Numbered from the stretch's first letter, positions 50,440 through 61,728 are shown. The stretch: DNA of 64,000 nucleotides from Welwitschia mirabilis (GCA_051453625.1 JBOZIK010000001.1:287360894-287424893); one strand, 5' to 3'. Notes: a model not told the origin generated them from the letters alone. Translations and numbers: made by a program.

Positions 50440-51090
50440 TAAAGTAGCCAAAAATTTTGTTCTTCTTATTAGAATGCCTAGTCTTAGAAGATGATCCCAT
50501 AGAATCTTCACGTAGGGGTAATAGATGCATCTCACTTAGGAACTTAGATAACATATTAATCTCTTTTGGGTGGGCCTGCTAAAATTTTTACTAACTCTTG
50601 GTGTTCCATATTATTTTCTCTATGTTTTCCTTATCAAAGCTTAATGTAGTAAGACTGAGTATAGGGTTTATGCCTTGAAGCTAATTAATACTTTTCTCTA
50701 ATACTTGAATTCGCCCAGCTAACTAGCCTAAAGAAACATTGTAAGCCAAGTCCCTGTAATTTAGTTGCTAACAAAGCTCTTTAGTTATCATCCTTAGGTA
50801 CTCACCCTCTAAGTGATGGATCATGGGACCAAAACTTGAAGGAATGATACTATTTTCAAAATGATCCTTCTTAGCCTTAGTAATGAAAGAATCTAATGTA
50901 TCTAAGACCTCAATAGCCAATTTGTAATAGCAGTATCATAACTACTATACCTTTTTGTCGAACCTAATCAAAATTGGAAGTAACTGGGAATCTACACTAT
51001 TAATGCATATGTCTATTTGTGTATAACCTAAATTAAATAGGCAATATTTTACTTTTTTAACACCCAACATAGTAATGGGAGAATGAGAGG
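50440..51090 (-). pseudogene. unassigned coding relic, possible movement-protein-like start
   Basis: On the - strand a single frame stays protein-like for about 200 codons with no frameshift after the first third. From 51070 it gives ITMLGVKKVKYCLFNLG and YTQIDICI, then LLPILIRFDKK. A disturbed junction follows, then DTLDSFITKAKKDHFEN, FGPMIHHLEGEYLRMITKEL, LAYNVSLG, LAGRIQVLEKSIN and LSEMHLLPLREDSMGSSSK, ending KKNKIFGYFKN. The frame is broken mostly by TAG stops. The GxxQIxI block with a Pro 17 residues after the Gly has the spacing I associate with 30K-type movement proteins of caulimovirid-like endogenous sequences, but this is a pattern impression only. The second half looks helical, possibly coiled coil. 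It sits where RT/RNase H of the neighbouring gypsy element should be and is on the same strand. I do not recognise the family with confidence. Confidence 0.45.
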
Positions 51091-51810
51091 GAGTATAATC
51101 CATAAGGATTAACTAAAAGAGGATAAGAAGAATTAAAAGATGATTAAGTGGTGGAGAATGATGAATGATTAGCATGAAAGAATGAGATTCATAGCATAAG
51201 TATTACTATTATGTTTGACAAGCCTGATTCATATTAAGTTTCCTAGTGCATACATATTTAATATTAAAGTAAAGGATTCTATAGAAACTACATACCTATT
51301 CTATCCAATAGCTAAAGTGTACCAAGTGTCAGTAACAATTTTAGAGTAATATAGGAACCAAGGAATTCCATGATGACTAAGGTTTAGTTTGTTATTAGAA
51401 CTTTAGATTGATTTATGATTGGTTTAGTTTTCCCTAAGCTACATGTACTTGTAGGACCCATTAAACTTTATTGTCATCACTTGTATTACCAAGTGATTAG
51501 TAAAACCCTATAAATACTTTTAAACAAAATAGATCTTTAGATAGTGTTTAATAACATAGAAGAGAATNNNNNNNNNNNNNNNNNNNNNNNNNNNNNNNNN
51601 NNNNNNNNNNNNNNNNNNNNNNNNNNNNNNNNNNNNNNNNNNNNNNNNNNNNNNNNNNNNNNNNNNNTTAATAACATAGAAGAGAATTTTTTTTTAAATT
51701 TATTTTATTTTAAGAGAGAATAGGAAATAGAATTTACCAATGTTTCCCCTCCAATAAGATATTATCATAAGATAGACCTTCAAATTAAGTTTATCTAGTT
51801 AACTAACACT

Positions 51811-51984
51811 GACTCAAAGCTAAAACTTTGAGTCAGCTTTTGAGCCAATTTGATAAAGATAAAGACTACACCTACATAAAATCACATCACCTAGTTTATT
51901 GATACCAATTCAAAGTCAAACTTTGAGTTAGATTTTAGACCAAAAAAATTGGCTAACACCAACTCAAAGTCAAAACTTTGAATT
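51811..51984. repeat. three related hairpin-forming repeats
   Basis: GACTCAAAG-CTAAAA-CTTTGAGTC is a perfect 9-bp stem (51811-51834). AATTCAAAG-TCAAA-CTTTGAGTT (51907-51929) and AACTCAAAG-TCAAAA-CTTTGAATT (51961-51984) each have one mismatch of the G-T type. Each is followed by a (G/A)AxCCAA or TGCCAA box. A fourth degenerate unit is near 52061. Confidence 0.8.
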
Positions 51985-52870
51985 GGATCTTGTGCCAACT
52001 TGATTGTCTTCTTGCATTCTGAAGCCATCTAGATAAAAGTTTAAGAAGTTAATTAATACCATCCTAAAGCTGAAGCTATAGACTAGATTTTGAGTTACTT
52101 TCTTTTCTTAAACTTGCTTCTGAAGGGTCTTCTTCTTGACGATCCACATCAACTTCAAGTATACTCTTTTACATGACTTCAATTTTTCTAATTTTACTTG
52201 CTTTATTATGATAAGTGGTTGGAATTTAAAGGATCTCATTGAAAACTTTGACCACCTTTGAACTTTCTTTAATGGGTTCATAATGGATTTGATGACCCTT
52301 GTCAAGAATCTAAGAGTTCTCGATGACCCTCATTGAACCCAGTGTTATGAAGGGAGGTCACCACTTAAATATGATATTTTATTTCTCAAACATTTCACTC
52401 AAGCTTGTTCTTGACTACCTCATCCTCATTCTTGATGATCCCCATCATGATATTAATTCCACATTGACCAAACCACGTAAACATCTGCAACATTAGTTAC
52501 AAGTTAGTAAATTTTTCTGCTATTTACCTTGCCAATGTATCATTCTATTTTCTAGCATCAGCGTCATCTAAAATAATTCTAGTTTCATTTATTTCATTTC
52601 TAGTAAAATTTTTCATTTACTCCTTATACATGTGAATTTAATTCAATAGTATGTACAAGTTTATGCCTATATTAAGCACTCGATGGGCTAATAACTTTTA
52701 TGTTTCGCATTCTCATGTGTTTTCATGCTTTAGTATATTTTCTCATGCTCTCAAAATCATGACAAAATAACTTCACAAAAATTTCAAAGAAAAATCCTAT
52801 ATCAGTGAAGTATTTCACACCTCATTCTGAAAAATGGGTTAGGATATTAAAGAGAAAAGGACAATGATAA

Positions 52871-52912
52871 GTCTCTCTCCATCTCTCTCTCTCTCTCTCG
52901 CTCTCTCGCTCG
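52871..52912. repeat. (CT)n microsatellite
   Basis: CT repeats interrupted by single A, G and CG steps. The RERERERE run in the - strand frame here is its translation and not a protein feature. Confidence 0.95.
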
Positions 52913-53761
52913 TATATATTTCTTTGTTAAGGGACTAACAAGTCCTTGAGCTTGGGGAAATGGATGATGATTAATTTTCATATAAACTTTGCTTAGTAAT
53001 GAGATGTTTTCATTTTCATAATTATGCATTTTAGATAATAATAGATATTTTTCTTTATAAATGTACTCACTAGTCAATAGGTTAATTAGTTATTATCTTA
53101 GTATGTTAGTATATATATTTTATTATTGAGTTATAGGTATAGAGTGCCATTTGGCATGAAGATAAGAGAAAAGGCTAAGGTAAGTATTAGTCACCTCAAC
53201 TATAAACCTATCCTAAGTAGCAAAGAAATGTAATAAAAAAAGAGACAGGGGTATAAGAAAGGGATCACTATTAAAGATGGGGGTCTTTTTGGCAAAAAAT
53301 TCTAGGAATAGACTCAACATGAAGGTTAAGAAGGGGAGCTCTAGCCATCCTACAAAGGATACAATAGCATCTCTAATACCCTAAAGTGTTACCTGAAAAG
53401 GAAAACACAAGCCTTAGTGCATCTTTGTGTAACATTTAATATTTCAATATTAAAATAAAAAGCTACATTTTGAGTAATGTTTTGTGCATGTTCTATTACT
53501 TGAAAAAGTAACACTATTTCTCTTTTCTCCTATTTGTGTAACTAAACATGAAATAGGATAATTAACAATAATTTGCAATAAGTATTATTCAGCATCTCAT
53601 CTAATTTCTATCATGTTCCAATACTTTCCTTATTTCCCTTTATTATAGTATATGTACATAACAACTTAGCAATAATAAGGTGACCTGACTAGTTCAAGTC
53701 ACTTCATAATGATATTATCATGACGATACATTTTGAACTAAATGGTTAAATCTCAATTATT

Positions 53762-53905
53762 TCTTTAGTAATCCTTGGATTATTTTTATTTAATGGTGTG
53801 AGCTTATTTCAGATTTATAGAAACATAGTTTTTGCATTTATCTAGCACTTTTTTCTATTATTTTGTAATTTTTTTGCATTTATTTCATCATGTAAGCACC
53901 CATTA
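53762..53905. repeat. short dispersed repeat, copy 1
   Basis: About 140 bases matching 54471-54605 at roughly 80% identity (TTATTTTTATTTAATGGTGT, then TTTATTTCATCA and AGCACCCAT). Confidence 0.7.
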
Positions 53906-54470
53906 GTTATAAATCAAGAACATAAGTGGTAAGCCAAAGACTATTTATGTTACTTAAACTACTAGGATAAAAACTCTTACAATAATGCACATTCAAAGTA
54001 ACATAACAAAAAATGTAAAAGAGGTATCTCTATTAATAATATCTTTAGGTATTGTACCTTAATGAAACTAACAAAAATTTATTTTACATACTCAAATTCC
54101 TTATAAAATTTTATATAAAAATGTTTCTATAATTCAAAACATTAATTATAATGTATTTTAGATCTAAGAAGTATCAAAATAAAAATTTAATAGTTTATTA
54201 ATTATTAAAATAAAATAAATTAAATTAATGTTACATAAATTACATTCATAATACGATTCCTAAAAACTAACTCAAGGTATCTTGTAATTCTAAAAATTAT
54301 TATTTCTAAGATTATGGTTTAATGTTAAAAATTATCAAATTTTCTAAACTTATAGTCCTATTGCACTATANNNNNNNNNNNNNNNNNNNNNNNNNNNNNN
54401 NNNNNNNNNNNNNNNNNNNNNNNNNNNNNNNNNNNNNNNNNNNNNNNNNNNNNNNNNNNNNNNNNNNNNN

Positions 54471-54605
54471 TTTAATTATTTTTATTTAATAGTGTGAGCT
54501 TATTTTAGGTTAATAGCAGCATAATTTTTTTCATTTTTCTAGCACTATTTTCTTATTTTGTAATTTTTTCTGCATTTATTTCATCACATAAGCACCCATC
54601 ACTTA
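54471..54605. repeat. short dispersed repeat, copy 2
   Basis: Begins exactly at the right edge of a 100-N gap. Unlike most gaps here, the sequence left of the gap continues 460 bases beyond copy 1 with no counterpart on the right. Confidence 0.7.
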
Positions 54606-56609
54606 GCTTTATATTTTTAACATAAGGTTCATCATTACCTCATGTCGAAAAGGAGGCAACTGTATTACAAAACATTTTACCATTTTCTTTGCCTCTTTTT
54701 ATCATCCGAATAACCCTTGTCATTATCATTCACTTACCCTTTGCACTGCTATTTCACCTACTATCCTAATGCTTAGTCTACCATACATCATGTCATGCCA
54801 TTTATCCTTCTAGTCCATATTTATCATATGTACCTTTGTATTCACAATCATTTCTATCCCTTTATCCTTCGTCCACCTTTCAAAATTCCCGCTTCCCATT
54901 TTCATTATGTTATTTATATTATTTCTCTTTATAATTTGTTGCTTGTCACAAATCATATTGTTCCAACATATCCATTCATTACTACGTGTGCATCATGACA
55001 TTCTTTGTATTTCCTATCCCAATTCATCCCCTTTTATCTATGCTTTTCATTATCTTCCAATTCCTTATAACATCTAGATTATATTCGTTAGTCATCCTAA
55101 TCAATGAATTAGGCCCCATTCAGGTAGGTTTACATTCAAATTTCAAAAGCACTTTAATATAATGAGAATGTCTATAACAAATTTGACTGCAAAGGGCCGA
55201 CCACTATCAAATGTGCAAAAAGATGAAATAGATATGACTAGAGTCTGTGACATTTGGTATGAAAGAAACAAGAGTTAAAGGCATGGAATATGAGTAGTTA
55301 ATGTATCAGCATTTACTCTTTGATTATCTCAGAAGGCACATCATCATTCTAGGTAGAAAAATAATTTCACCTAACAAGGTTCTATGGGCTGCAAAATAGA
55401 GATGATCTTTCTCATAATATGCTCTTGGTCCTTCCATAAGAATTCTGAGAGCACACAATATAGATGATCTATGTGATTATTGTGTTTCTTCTGCAAGTCT
55501 TCTCTTAGACTTGTCCCCATTGATTGTGTGATTAACCTTGTATTTGATTCAAATCTAGACTATTTCAACCTTGTTAAAATTATTGATCTTTTATGACACA
55601 ATTGGATTACATAGTTTCGTTGAAATGCTAGCATGATGCCTTTTCAAATGGACTCGAGAAATGAAAATAAATATATCCCAATCTCTATGGATATAGATGA
55701 AATCACGGAGTGTAATAATTAGGGCTGAAAGTGCAATGNNNNNNNNNNNNNNNNNNNNNNNNNNNNNNNNNNNNNNNNNNNNNNNNNNNNNNNNNNNNNN
55801 NNNNNNNNNNNNNNNNNNNNNNNNNNNNNNNNNNNNNNTCACACTCGTGGTGGCTGCTATAACTGTTAACGTCCTCCCTGAAGTTGGTCATTACCATTTC
55901 AGCGTTGGCACTTGGCTCTGGACACAAAAATTGCTCCTGCGGAACAACTCATTTTACCTGAATTGAACCTATAAATGCCTCCAGATATGTTATAGTAATT
56001 TATATTTAGTGCAGAAATTCTTTAAGATGACCAAGAAATACTTTAAGATGAGAGAACTGAAAGCTATGGCGACAAGCTATACAATGTTGAATAAGAAATT
56101 AAAAGACTGATTCCATTCCATTGTTTCATTTTATTTTCAATTTTTCTGTCGTCGCCTTCAGTGTTCTTGCTTGCATTTGCTCGATGAGAATTTTGTTGTT
56201 TGTTGAGTTTGTTTAATGTCAGAACTCATGACTGCAATTTTAGTAACGCTTTCCACGTTTCCACAGTTAAATAGTTTATTCACAATGCTAATATCAGTAG
56301 AACTGAGTGAGCATTGCCTTTAGCGTTCTCTGCTGTAATGGACAGTTCTTACAGACCTCTCATTTGTTGTCTTGCATCATCATCTGGTCAACGTCATGAT
56401 TTACTACCCTCTGTAATCAACCATCTGCACTGTTTAAACTTCTTTTCTTAAAAATACTTAAACCATTATTTGAATTGTTATTAATCCTGAGAGCTGCATT
56501 TTCAAGCACTATGTAAAGATGATGGGAATTATTGCCACCCACAACTGTATTTTCAGGAATTCTGTGGAATTTATTAGTAACAAGCAACGCAGTTGAAGGA
56601 AATGTGATA
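54606..56609. other. low-repeat, less AT-biased sequence, no gene recognised
   Basis: More C, G and CG than most of the window, especially 55840-56420. On the - strand, EGPRAYYEKDHLYFAAHRTL (around 55430-55370) and FLCPEPSANAEMVM (around 55930-55880) look protein-like but are isolated. A 100-N gap (55739-55838) has no repeated flank. It could hold parts of a decayed host gene. No splice-consistent model could be built. Confidence 0.4.
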
Positions 56610-56721
56610 CTTGATAATATACGGATCTGATAAGAGCAATGGAAGCCTCTGCAAGTGCCATTGGCAGTCCCTTTAAAGGGGCAAACTTAGTTTCCTCACT
56701 GCACATGATACTCTGAGGGTG
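56610..56721 (-). pseudogene. coding-like block, copy 1, flanking the - strand copia element
   Basis: On the - strand it reads VTLRVSCAVRKLSLP then a stop. After a shift it reads GLPMALAEASIALIRSVYY. The second copy at 62300-62412 keeps one frame through the same segment, and this copy is shorter by 7 bases in the middle, which explains the shift. It abuts the truncated 3' LTR at a 4-base ACTA identity. Protein family not recognised. Confidence 0.5.
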
Positions 56722-56888
56722 ACTACTTTGCACAAAAATAGGGTAAGTCCCATAACTAATGGAATATTGGCCCATAACAAATAGAACGTGGTCTGTAACC
56801 AATGAAAACTGGAGTAGAAATTATTGGAATACATCATAAGTGACTGAACGATGCATAAAAACAGGTTTGCCTTCATTAATCCTACACA
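56722..56888 (-). repeat. truncated 3' LTR of the - strand copia element
   Basis: Equals the first 167 bases of the 5' LTR (62184-62018), starting TGTGTAGGATTA on the - strand. The rest of the LTR, including its TATA box, R and U5, is absent. The coding-like block at 56610-56721 follows immediately. Confidence 0.85.
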
Positions 56889-56905
56889 AATCACCCTCTT
56901 AAAGG
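56889..56905 (-). other. polypurine tract of the - strand copia element
   Basis: On the - strand TTTAAGAGGGTGATT directly precedes the LTR start TGTGTAGG. The purine core is AAGAGGGTGA. Confidence 0.7.
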
Positions 56906-56959
56906 GGAAACTACCAAAGAAATTGGTCATGAACCAATAGTTAAATTTCAGCAAAACCA

Positions 56960-57700
56960 AATGTTGAACATCATCATATGAATTTCATAACAGGAGTTGA
57001 CTTTGTAAGAGTATCAGTAGGAGTTTTTGGAGTACTAATCTTTTCTAGAAGAATCCTTTTCTTCTTGATTTCCTTCCGAATATAATGATATTGAAGTTCA
57101 ATGTATTTTGTCCTTGTATGGCAAGTTGGATTCATGGATATACTACTAGCACTGTAGTCATCACAACCAATTTTGACTAGAGCTACATGAATTCCAAAAT
57201 GAGAGATTAATCTTTAAAGCCATATTGCTTCTCTGCTAGCTAGATTTATAGCAACATATTCTACTTCAATAGTAGATTGAGCCACACAAGATTGTTTTTG
57301 ACTCTTCTAGGATATGGCACCACCAAAGAGTGTAAATACGTATCCGTTTGTTGATTTCTATTTATCAAGGTTACCTGCCTAATCAGCATCGACAAACCCA
57401 TGCAATTTAATGAAATCATTTTGATAATAGATCTCATAGTGCACAATACCACATAGATACCAGAAGACCCTCTTAACAACAATCCAATGAGGTTTTCCTG
57501 GATTTGTCATAAACCCACTAAGTTTGCCAACAATGTTAGCAATATCAAATCTATTGTAGACCATTCCATACATTAAGCTATCAATAGTGCTAGCATATGG
57601 AATTTCTAACATGAACCCCTTTCCTTCTATTGTCTTTAAGCATTATTAAATAGAAAGTTTCATTCCATTTCCACAAGGAGTAATTGCAAGCTTCCAATCA
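56960..57700 (-). pseudogene. copia RNase H remnant
   Basis: The open frame 57612-57379 gives IPYASTIDSLMYGMVYNRFD, IANIVGKLSGFM, NPGKPHWIVVKRVFWYLCG and LHGFVDAD. These correspond to the family VPYASAVGSLMYAMVxTRPDI, AVGxxSRFMxNPGKxHWxAVKxxLRYLxGT and GYxDAD. Below it the frame shifts. TST-(A/S)TTEAEYVA-type sequence and the TRTKYIELQYHYIR block (family TRTKHIDVRYHFIR) are still traceable down to about 57050. The Arg-Pro of RPDI reads RFDI. Confidence 0.8.
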
Positions 57701-57800
57701 TGCATATTGAATTTTTCAACATATGTTTTAGATATGCAGATTGTTCACACCAAAGTTTTCAATTCCTCCTGTCTCATTTAATATCCATGCCCAATATTTT

Positions 57801-59230
57801 TCATGTAACACCAAGATCTTTCATCTCAAAGTGAGAAGAAATAAGAGTTTTTAACTCTTGAATTTTATGTATGTTACTTCCTGCTATTAACATGTCATCT
57901 ACATATAGAAGCAAAATAAGATACTTATTTCTTGTATTCCAAACATACATGCATGAGTTCTCTAGGCTTTTTATAAAGCCAAGAATCAACATGCGGGCAT
58001 CAAATATCTACTTCCACATCCTTGATGCTTGTTTGAGTCCATAAAGAGATCTTAATAATTGACACATCATATGTTCTTTTCCTTCCATTTCATACCCTTC
58101 AGGTTGAAACATGCATATTTATTCCTTAATATTACCATTAAGAAAAGTTGTTTTTACATCTATTTGTTCAAGTTAAAAATCATAACTAGCTATAAGAGAT
58201 AATATTGATCTTATAGATGTCAACTTAACGACAAGAGAGAAAATCTCCTCATAGTAAGTTCCTTACTTTTGGGAATATCCTTTAGCCACAAGTTGAGCTT
58301 TAAATTGATTTCTAGATTTAATTCGATAGAGAAATTTGCAACCAATTGGTTTTCCTCCTAGTGGGAGATCAACTAATTTCCATGTTTTATTTTTGTAAAT
58401 AGACGAAATTTCAGCATTCATTTCATGCTTCAATTCTTTACTATGTGGTGATAAACATGCTTTATCATATGTAGACAGTTCTCCATTTTTAGCAAATAAT
58501 ATTTGATTTTGAAGGCATGATGGAAGTCATCTTATATGTGTTAATCGTCTNNNNNNNNNNNNNNNNNNNNNNNNNNNNNNNNNNNNNNNNNNNNNNNNNN
58601 NNNNNNNNNNNNNNNNNNNNNNNNNNNNNNNNNNNNNNNNNNNNNNNNNNNNNNNNNNNNNNNNNNNNNNNNNNNNNNNNNNNNNNNNNNNNNNNNNNNN
58701 NNNNNNNNNNNNNNNNNNNNNNNNNNNNNNNNNNNNNNNNNNNNNNNNNNNNNNNNNNNNNNNNNNNNNNNNNNNNNNNNNNNNNNNNNNNNNNNNNNNN
58801 NNNNNNNNNNNNNNNNNNNNNNNNNNNNNNNNNNNNNNNNNNNNNNNNNNNNNNNNNNNNNNNNNNNNNNNNNNNNNNNNNNNNNNNNNNNNNNNNNNNN
58901 NNNNNNNNNNNNNNNNNNNNNNNNNNNNNNNNNNNNNNNNNNNNNNNNNNNNNNNNNNNNNNNNNNNNNNNNNNNNNNNNNNNNNNNNNNNNNNNNNNNN
59001 NNNNNNNNNNNNNNNNNNNNNNNNNNNNNNNNNNNNNNNNNNNNNNNNNNNNNNNNNNNNNNNNNNNNNNNNNNNNNNNNNNNNNNNNNNNNNNNNNNNN
59101 NNNNNNNNNNNNNNNTGGTTTTCTTCCTAGTGGGAGATCAACTAATTTCCATGTTTTAGTTTTGTAAATACATGAAATTGCAGCATTCATTTCATGCTTC
59201 AATTCTTTACTATGTGATGATAAACATGCT
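57801..59230 (-). pseudogene. copia reverse transcriptase remnant
   Basis: It begins with MNAAISCIYKTKTWKLVDLP and LGRKP (about 59194-59115; family MxxEMxSLxxNxTWxLVxLPxGxKPIGCKWV). This piece is repeated left of the 565-N gap (near 58420-58340) in the overlapping contig end. Middle blocks (FKAQLVAKGYSQK-type and DVKTTFLNGNIKE-type) lie at 58330-58130, split by stops. The catalytic YVDD is intact in ILLLYVDDMLIAGSN (YVDD at 57905-57894). It is followed by ISSHFEMKDLG (family LxxxFxMKDLG). Confidence 0.85.
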
Positions 59231-59617
59231 TTATCATATGTAGACGGTTCCCCATTTTTAGTAAATAATATTTGATTTTGAAGGTATGATGGAAGTTGTC
59301 TTATATGTGTTGATCATCTTAATAGTTGGACTTATATTTGTTATNNNNNNNNNNNNNNNNNNNNNNNNNNNNNNNNNNNNNNNNNNNNNNNNNNNNNNNN
59401 NNNNNNNNNNNNNNNNNNNNNNNAATTTTCCATAGTTTAGGGAGGTTGACCCTATGAAGAATTTTTATTAAGATCAATGGTTACATATTCTAGAGATATA
59501 GTTTTAGTAGGTGTTTCATTCTTTAAAGTCTTCTACTTCAAGGAGCTATACTTTTAAATAAATAACCCTTTTTATTTTAGGGTTGTATAGCTTATAATCT
59601 TTGACACCATGATCATA

Positions 59618-60610
59618 TCAAAGAAAGATGCATTGAACATGCTTGGAATCTAATTTTGATCTATTAGTTTTTGAAACATGTACAAAGGAATTACATCCAA
59701 AAAATTTTAAATAATTTAATTGAATAGATTTTCCACTCCAAATTTCCTCTAGAATTTTACCATCAAGTGTTGCTAAAGGTGATCTATTGGTGAGATAACA
59801 TGTAGTCATTACACCTTCACCTCATAAGCATTTGTCAAGGTCAAAATCACTAATCATGCATCTAGTATATTTCATCAATGCTTTGATAAATCATTTAGCC
59901 ATGCCATTCTGTTTAGGAGTCCCAGGAATAGTTCTATGCCTCTAAATGCCTTGTTATTTACCAAAAAAATATTAAACTCATTTGAGCAATATTCGTCTCC
60001 ATTGTTAGTTTTAAGAATTTTAATTTTCTTTTTAGAGGAATTTTCAACAAGAAACTTAAATTCTTTGAATTTCCCAAAAACTTCACATTTGTGCTTTAAT
60101 AAATATATCCAACTCTTTCTAGAATAATCATCAATAAAGGAAATGTAATACATAACACCTCCAAAAGTACTAACCTTAACATCATTACCTAGTTCACATA
60201 CATCATTATGAATTAATTCCAATACTTGTTGAGATTGACCATTACTTCTTTGAAAAGAAGTGTTTTTCTATTTACCAAGTAAATAGTGATGATAGAAATC
60301 CAAATAATTTGTAGAAAGCTCAAGTATACCTTTCTTATGAGGTTTTTTAACCCTTTTTCTCCAAGANNNNNNNNNNNNNNNNNNNNNNNNNNNNNNNNNN
60401 NNNNNNNNNNNNNNNNNNNNNNNNNNNNNNNNNNNNNNNNNNNNNNNNNNNNNNNNNNNNNNNNNNCAAATAAACAGTGATGATAGAAATCCAAAGCGTT
60501 TGTAGAAAGCTCAAGTTTACCTTGCTTATGAGGTTTTTTAGCTATTTTTCTCCAAGATGTCTCATCCTTTTATGCCATAAATCAATGCTTGAATTAGATT
60601 TTATGACAAC
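59618..60610 (-). pseudogene. copia integrase remnant
   Basis: The pre-integrase block LWHKRMRHLGEK lies near 60580-60545, followed by the HHCC zinc region. In the left contig copy this reads LDFYHHYLLGK, with both cysteines replaced by Tyr; in the right copy (60467 up) it reads FYHHCL, with one kept. The frame 60222-59875 gives the core: LIHNDVCEL (first Asp kept), YYISFIDDYSRKSWIYLLKH, and ILKTNNGDEYCSNEF, where the family has TDNGGEY, so the second catalytic Asp is Asn. The frame 59809-59618 carries ATCYLxNRSP-type sequence and LNYLKFFGCNSFVHVSK. A 79-N gap lies at 59345-59423. Confidence 0.85.
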
Positions 60611-60699
60611 ACAAGCATTGGATTCCTATTCTACTACCTTTGTGTGATGTATATATAATTTGTAAAATTTGAAACATGTGACCAACAAAGTCTTACTAA

Positions 60700-61060
60700 A
60701 TTTTATTATACATCTTCCATCTTCAAATGTTATTTTTAAACCTACGTCATCCAATTTACTTACAGATAGAAGATTCTTAGTTAGTATTAGAACATGATAC
60801 ACATTTGGAATTGTTTCGATAGTTTCATCACTAGATTAAATCTTGACTCCTCCATAGCTAACAACTTTACATCTATCATCATTTACTATTCTCACTATAC
60901 TAAGATCACATATAGTATATTTACTAAACCAATCTAAATGCAGTGTATAATGATAAGAAGCACTTGAATAAACATACGAAGAATAAATGTTTGAATTATC
61001 AGATGAGGTCATAACATACAACTCTCCCTCTATGCAAAAAAAGGCTATGTCACTTTTGGG
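60700..61060 (-). pseudogene. copia protease remnant
   Basis: The frame 61021-60836 gives YSSASYHYTLHLDWF, KYTICDLSIVRIVND and CKVVSYGGVKI. The family reads LDSGAxYHMTxxRxWFxxYxxxxxGxVxMGNDxxCKVxGIGxVxI. The D(S/T)G catalytic triplet is not intact. Downstream, ETIPNVYHVLILTKNLLSVS (60815-60760) matches the usual LxDVLHVPxLxKNLLSVS. Confidence 0.7.
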
Positions 61061-61089
61061 TACATAGTTTTTAATGGCTTTACCCCTTT

Positions 61090-61661
61090 TAGGAGGAATT
61101 TATAATGATTTTTAATATGACTAACCTTATGATAGTTCCAACACTTGGGAGATTTTTTGATAGATTTTTGGGTTTTGTATTTACATTAATGTTTTCTCCT
61201 AAACCTAGGCTTATAATAGTTTTGAGCAAGTAATACATCATTTTAAGAAGGAATATACATTTTTCTATGAACTTCTTCAAATAGAAGCAAATTAATAACA
61301 TTTTCAATTCTATAAGTGGTGGACGTATTACTTACAGTAGTCATGAAAATTGCCCAAAATCCTAGTAGGAAGTTCAAAAAAGTAATGCATTAATATTTGT
61401 CATCCAAATTTGCTTCAATTCTTTAATAGTATAAACATCGAAAACATTGATGAAAACTAAATTAGAAAGAGATAAATCAATTGTACTTATTACTTTCAAA
61501 TTTACTTTGTCCAAATCTTCATTGGTCATCTTATCAATCTTGATTCCTTTGATTTTCATCAGCTGGTTCTTTTTTATAAGAATATATTCAATTTTCCTTT
61601 TCCAAAGTTCATAGTTAAGACCATTGAATTTATCAACATCAATTTTTGAAGAGATAGCCAT
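61090..61661 (-). pseudogene. copia gag remnant
   Basis: Starts MAISSKIDVDKFNGLNYELW at 61661, 55 bases after the primer site, and stays open for 95 codons to 61374 (family KFDGxNxxxWKxxMxxxL). The zinc knuckle at 61155-61099 reads CWNYHKVSHIKNHY. The CX2CX4HX4C pattern keeps its first Cys and its His, but the second and third Cys are Tyr, both explained by G-to-A change. Confidence 0.8.
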
Positions 61662-61715
61662 GACTACCTCTATAAAACAAACTTAGATAAGAAAATTATA
61701 TTGTATAGATAACCT

Positions 61716-61728
61716 GGCTCTGATACTC
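61716..61728 (-). other. primer binding site (initiator Met tRNA)
   Basis: On the - strand GAGTATCAGAGCC lies between the 5' LTR and gag. The plant consensus is TGGTATCAGAGCC; only the first bases differ. Confidence 0.85.

Larger units (their letters stand above)
51091..53761. other. AT-rich spacer with hairpin repeats and CT repeat
   Basis: No gene recognised. The - strand frame at 52108-52305 and the neighbouring 52400-52480 look partly protein-like (FGQCGINIMMGIIKNEDE) but match nothing I can name. A 100-N gap at 51568-51667 is flanked by an identical 20-base sequence. Confidence 0.5.

Noticed and set aside
52847-53077. - frame ending in an Arg-Glu repeat
   Set aside because: The RERERERE run is the translation of the CT microsatellite.
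57801-61661. A functional copia polyprotein gene
   Set aside because: YVDD is intact, but protease, zinc knuckle and integrase catalytic residues are lost and stops occur throughout.
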